NCBI RefSeq assembly: GCF_001275135.1
Contig: NZ_LFQU01000005.1
Location: 1-64,000, forward strand
DNA: 64,000 bases
Source of the DNA: Xylanibacter rarus
GTDB taxonomy: Bacteria; Bacteroidota; Bacteroidia; Bacteroidales; Bacteroidaceae
Reading direction: 5' to 3'
In this document: piece by piece, positions 63,210-64,000 of the stretch
How the letters are laid out: each line of letters starts with the position of its first letter
How positions within the stretch are numbered: the stretch's first letter is position 1
Notes under the pieces: generated by a model
The model's input: only the letters and a program-made list of their open reading frames with translations
What the model was told of the DNA's origin: nothing
Database searches by the model: none
Program-made: the position numbers and the translations under genes

Positions 63210-63785
63210 TTAGCCCTCCTCACTTTGGAGCGATGCTGCAGCCGCGGCTTCCGCCGGCGGCAGCTTGTACTGCCCCCACTCGTCCGGTATTGCTTCCGTA
63301 TCGAACACGCCGTAAGGCTGCGAACCGTCCTCCGGCATCGCCACTTCGAGCGTAACCTCTATCTTGGAGGTTTCTGTAAGGGTCAGCTTGCCTGCAGGAT
63401 TGGAAAGCAGCGTGGCGTTGGGAATCAGTACGCTCTGTCCGGACACGAGGGAGAGTTCCCATGGTCCCTGCATGACAAGCACCTCCGACGGGGCTGTCCA
63501 GCCGATCGGAGTTTTCTTTTCCGAGTCTTCTTTCTTATAATGCAGGCTGCCGCCAAGCAGTTTGTGCAGGTTCGAATAGTTCATCTGGATCACATTGAAC
63601 GTCGGGGCGATGCCGCCGTTACTCTGTGGGATGACCAGCACCGGGGCACCCTGCACCTGTTCGGCCTCGATCTTCGCGGCCTCGGGTTTCTTGCCGCCCA
63701 GGTCAAACGAGTTCTTTTCAATATACCCGATTGTGAAATCCTTATACTTTACGGCTCCTATGCCGTACATGAAATTCTTGTTCAT
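63210..63785 (-). CDS. Major tail tube protein
   Basis: Protein of 191 residues, beta-rich: FMYGIGAVKYKDFTIGYIEKNSFDLGG, then VLVIPQSNGGIAPTFNVIQMNYSNLHKLLGG, and KLTLTETSKIEVTLEVAM. This composition and order (tail tube, chaperone, tape measure, distal tail, hub) is the standard siphophage tail module, so tail tube is the most likely role. It ends with an Ala/Glu-rich tail (PPAEAAAAASLQSEEG). It overlaps the preceding gene by 4 bases. Confidence 0.72.
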   Translation of the reverse strand: MNKNFMYGIGAVKYKDFTIGYIEKNSFDLGGKKPEAAKIEAEQVQGAPVLVIPQSNGGIAPTFNVIQMNYSNLHKLLGGSLHYKKEDSEKKTPIGWTAPSEVLVMQGPWELSLVSGQSVLIPNATLLSNPAGKLTLTETSKIEVTLEVAMPEDGSQPYGVFDTEAIPDEWGQYKLPPAEAAAAASLQSEEG

Positions 63786-64000
63786 CGTTTATAAAGTTTG
63801 ATGGTTAATAACACACCGGCCAATAAGCCGGCCAATACACCTGTGATAAACGTCCGCATCCGGTTCGGAGGGCGTTTTTCTACTGTTTGAACGTCATTTG
63901 AAATTTCGCTCTTGGTTTCGCTACGGATGCGCGCCAGCTCTTCTTCATACCATAGCACCAGCTGCTGCAGACTGTCACACGAGGCTTCGGCCACGATGTT
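63782..64000 (-). CDS. Small phage protein with a C-terminal membrane segment (partial at window end)
   Basis: At least 72 residues. A helical N-terminal part (SLQQLVLWYEEELARIRSETKSEI) is followed by a hydrophobic helix near the C terminus (FITGVLAGLLAGVLLTIKLYKR). Only a GTG start (63994) lies in the window and the frame stays open to the edge, so the real start may be beyond position 64000. It is the first visible gene of the tail operon and overlaps the tail tube gene by 4 bases. Function unknown. Confidence 0.6.
   Translation of the reverse strand, partial: NIVAEASCDSLQQLVLWYEEELARIRSETKSEISNDVQTVEKRPPNRMRTFITGVLAGLLAGVLLTIKLYKR

Noticed and set aside
1-64000. CRISPR arrays, tRNA and rRNA genes, complete insertion sequences
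   Set aside because: None was recognised by reading both strands; the tandem repeats found are coding or single duplications, not spaced repeat arrays.

Overview
The window looks like a Bacteroidota (Bacteroidales, Prevotella/Bacteroides-type) chromosome. Evidence read from the sequence: TAnnTTTG -7 promoter boxes upstream of several genes, a one-protein hybrid two-component regulator with an AraC output domain, a TonB receptor with an N-terminal CarboxypepD_reg-like domain, DUF3737, a GPH sugar transporter and RHS remnants of the Bacteroidales type. The core genes are fairly GC-rich. The defence genes at 4.9-22.8 kb are visibly AT-rich, which fits horizontal acquisition. No rRNA, tRNA or CRISPR array was recognised.

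Layout. 0.7-4.7 kb: a TolC / HlyD-EmrA / 14-TM MFS tripartite efflux operon. 4.9-8.1 kb: an AbiEi/AbiEii (type IV) toxin-antitoxin pair with an inverted-repeat operator, followed closely by a DUF2130 coiled-coil protein that carries five 29-residue repeats. 8.3-9.5 kb (minus): an ADP-ribosyltransferase-like protein followed by a NADAR-family protein, a probable ADP-ribosylation toxin-antitoxin module. 9.7-12.8 kb (minus): an AAA+ ATPase, a WG-repeat protein and a SprT-like metalloprotease. 13.4-22.7 kb (minus): one tight operon with a NERD-like nuclease/SF1 helicase, a 737-residue protein of unknown fold (DrmE position), a DrmA/YprA-type helicase and a DrmB (DUF1998) protein. This is a DISARM-related system with no methyltransferase, no DrmC and no SNF2 DrmD in view, and it is the best candidate for an under-described system here.

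23.2-33.9 kb is ordinary chromosome: DUF418, EamA, DUF3737, NUDIX, GPH transporter, CPBP protease, and a His-rich exported protein next to a TonB receptor. 34.7-35.7 kb holds an AbiF/AbiD-type HEPN protein with a short, self-terminated RNA encoded just upstream. 36.1-40.5 kb is a hybrid two-component regulator with no polysaccharide locus beside it. 40.8-41.9 kb is an RHS remnant and a putative lipoprotein.

41.8 kb to the window end (minus strand) is the right part of a tailed prophage. It has an N6-adenine methyltransferase, a thymidylate-synthase-family protein with the Asp that specifies dCMP, and a diversity-generating retroelement: reverse transcriptase, 113-bp template repeat, holin-like gene, and a 2183-residue tail protein whose C terminus holds the variable repeat. 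Upstream of these come the tail module: hub, distal tail, tape measure, frameshifted tail assembly chaperone and tail tube. All five template/variable differences fall at template adenines. The prophage continues beyond position 64000, and its left-coordinate boundary near 41.83 kb is inferred.
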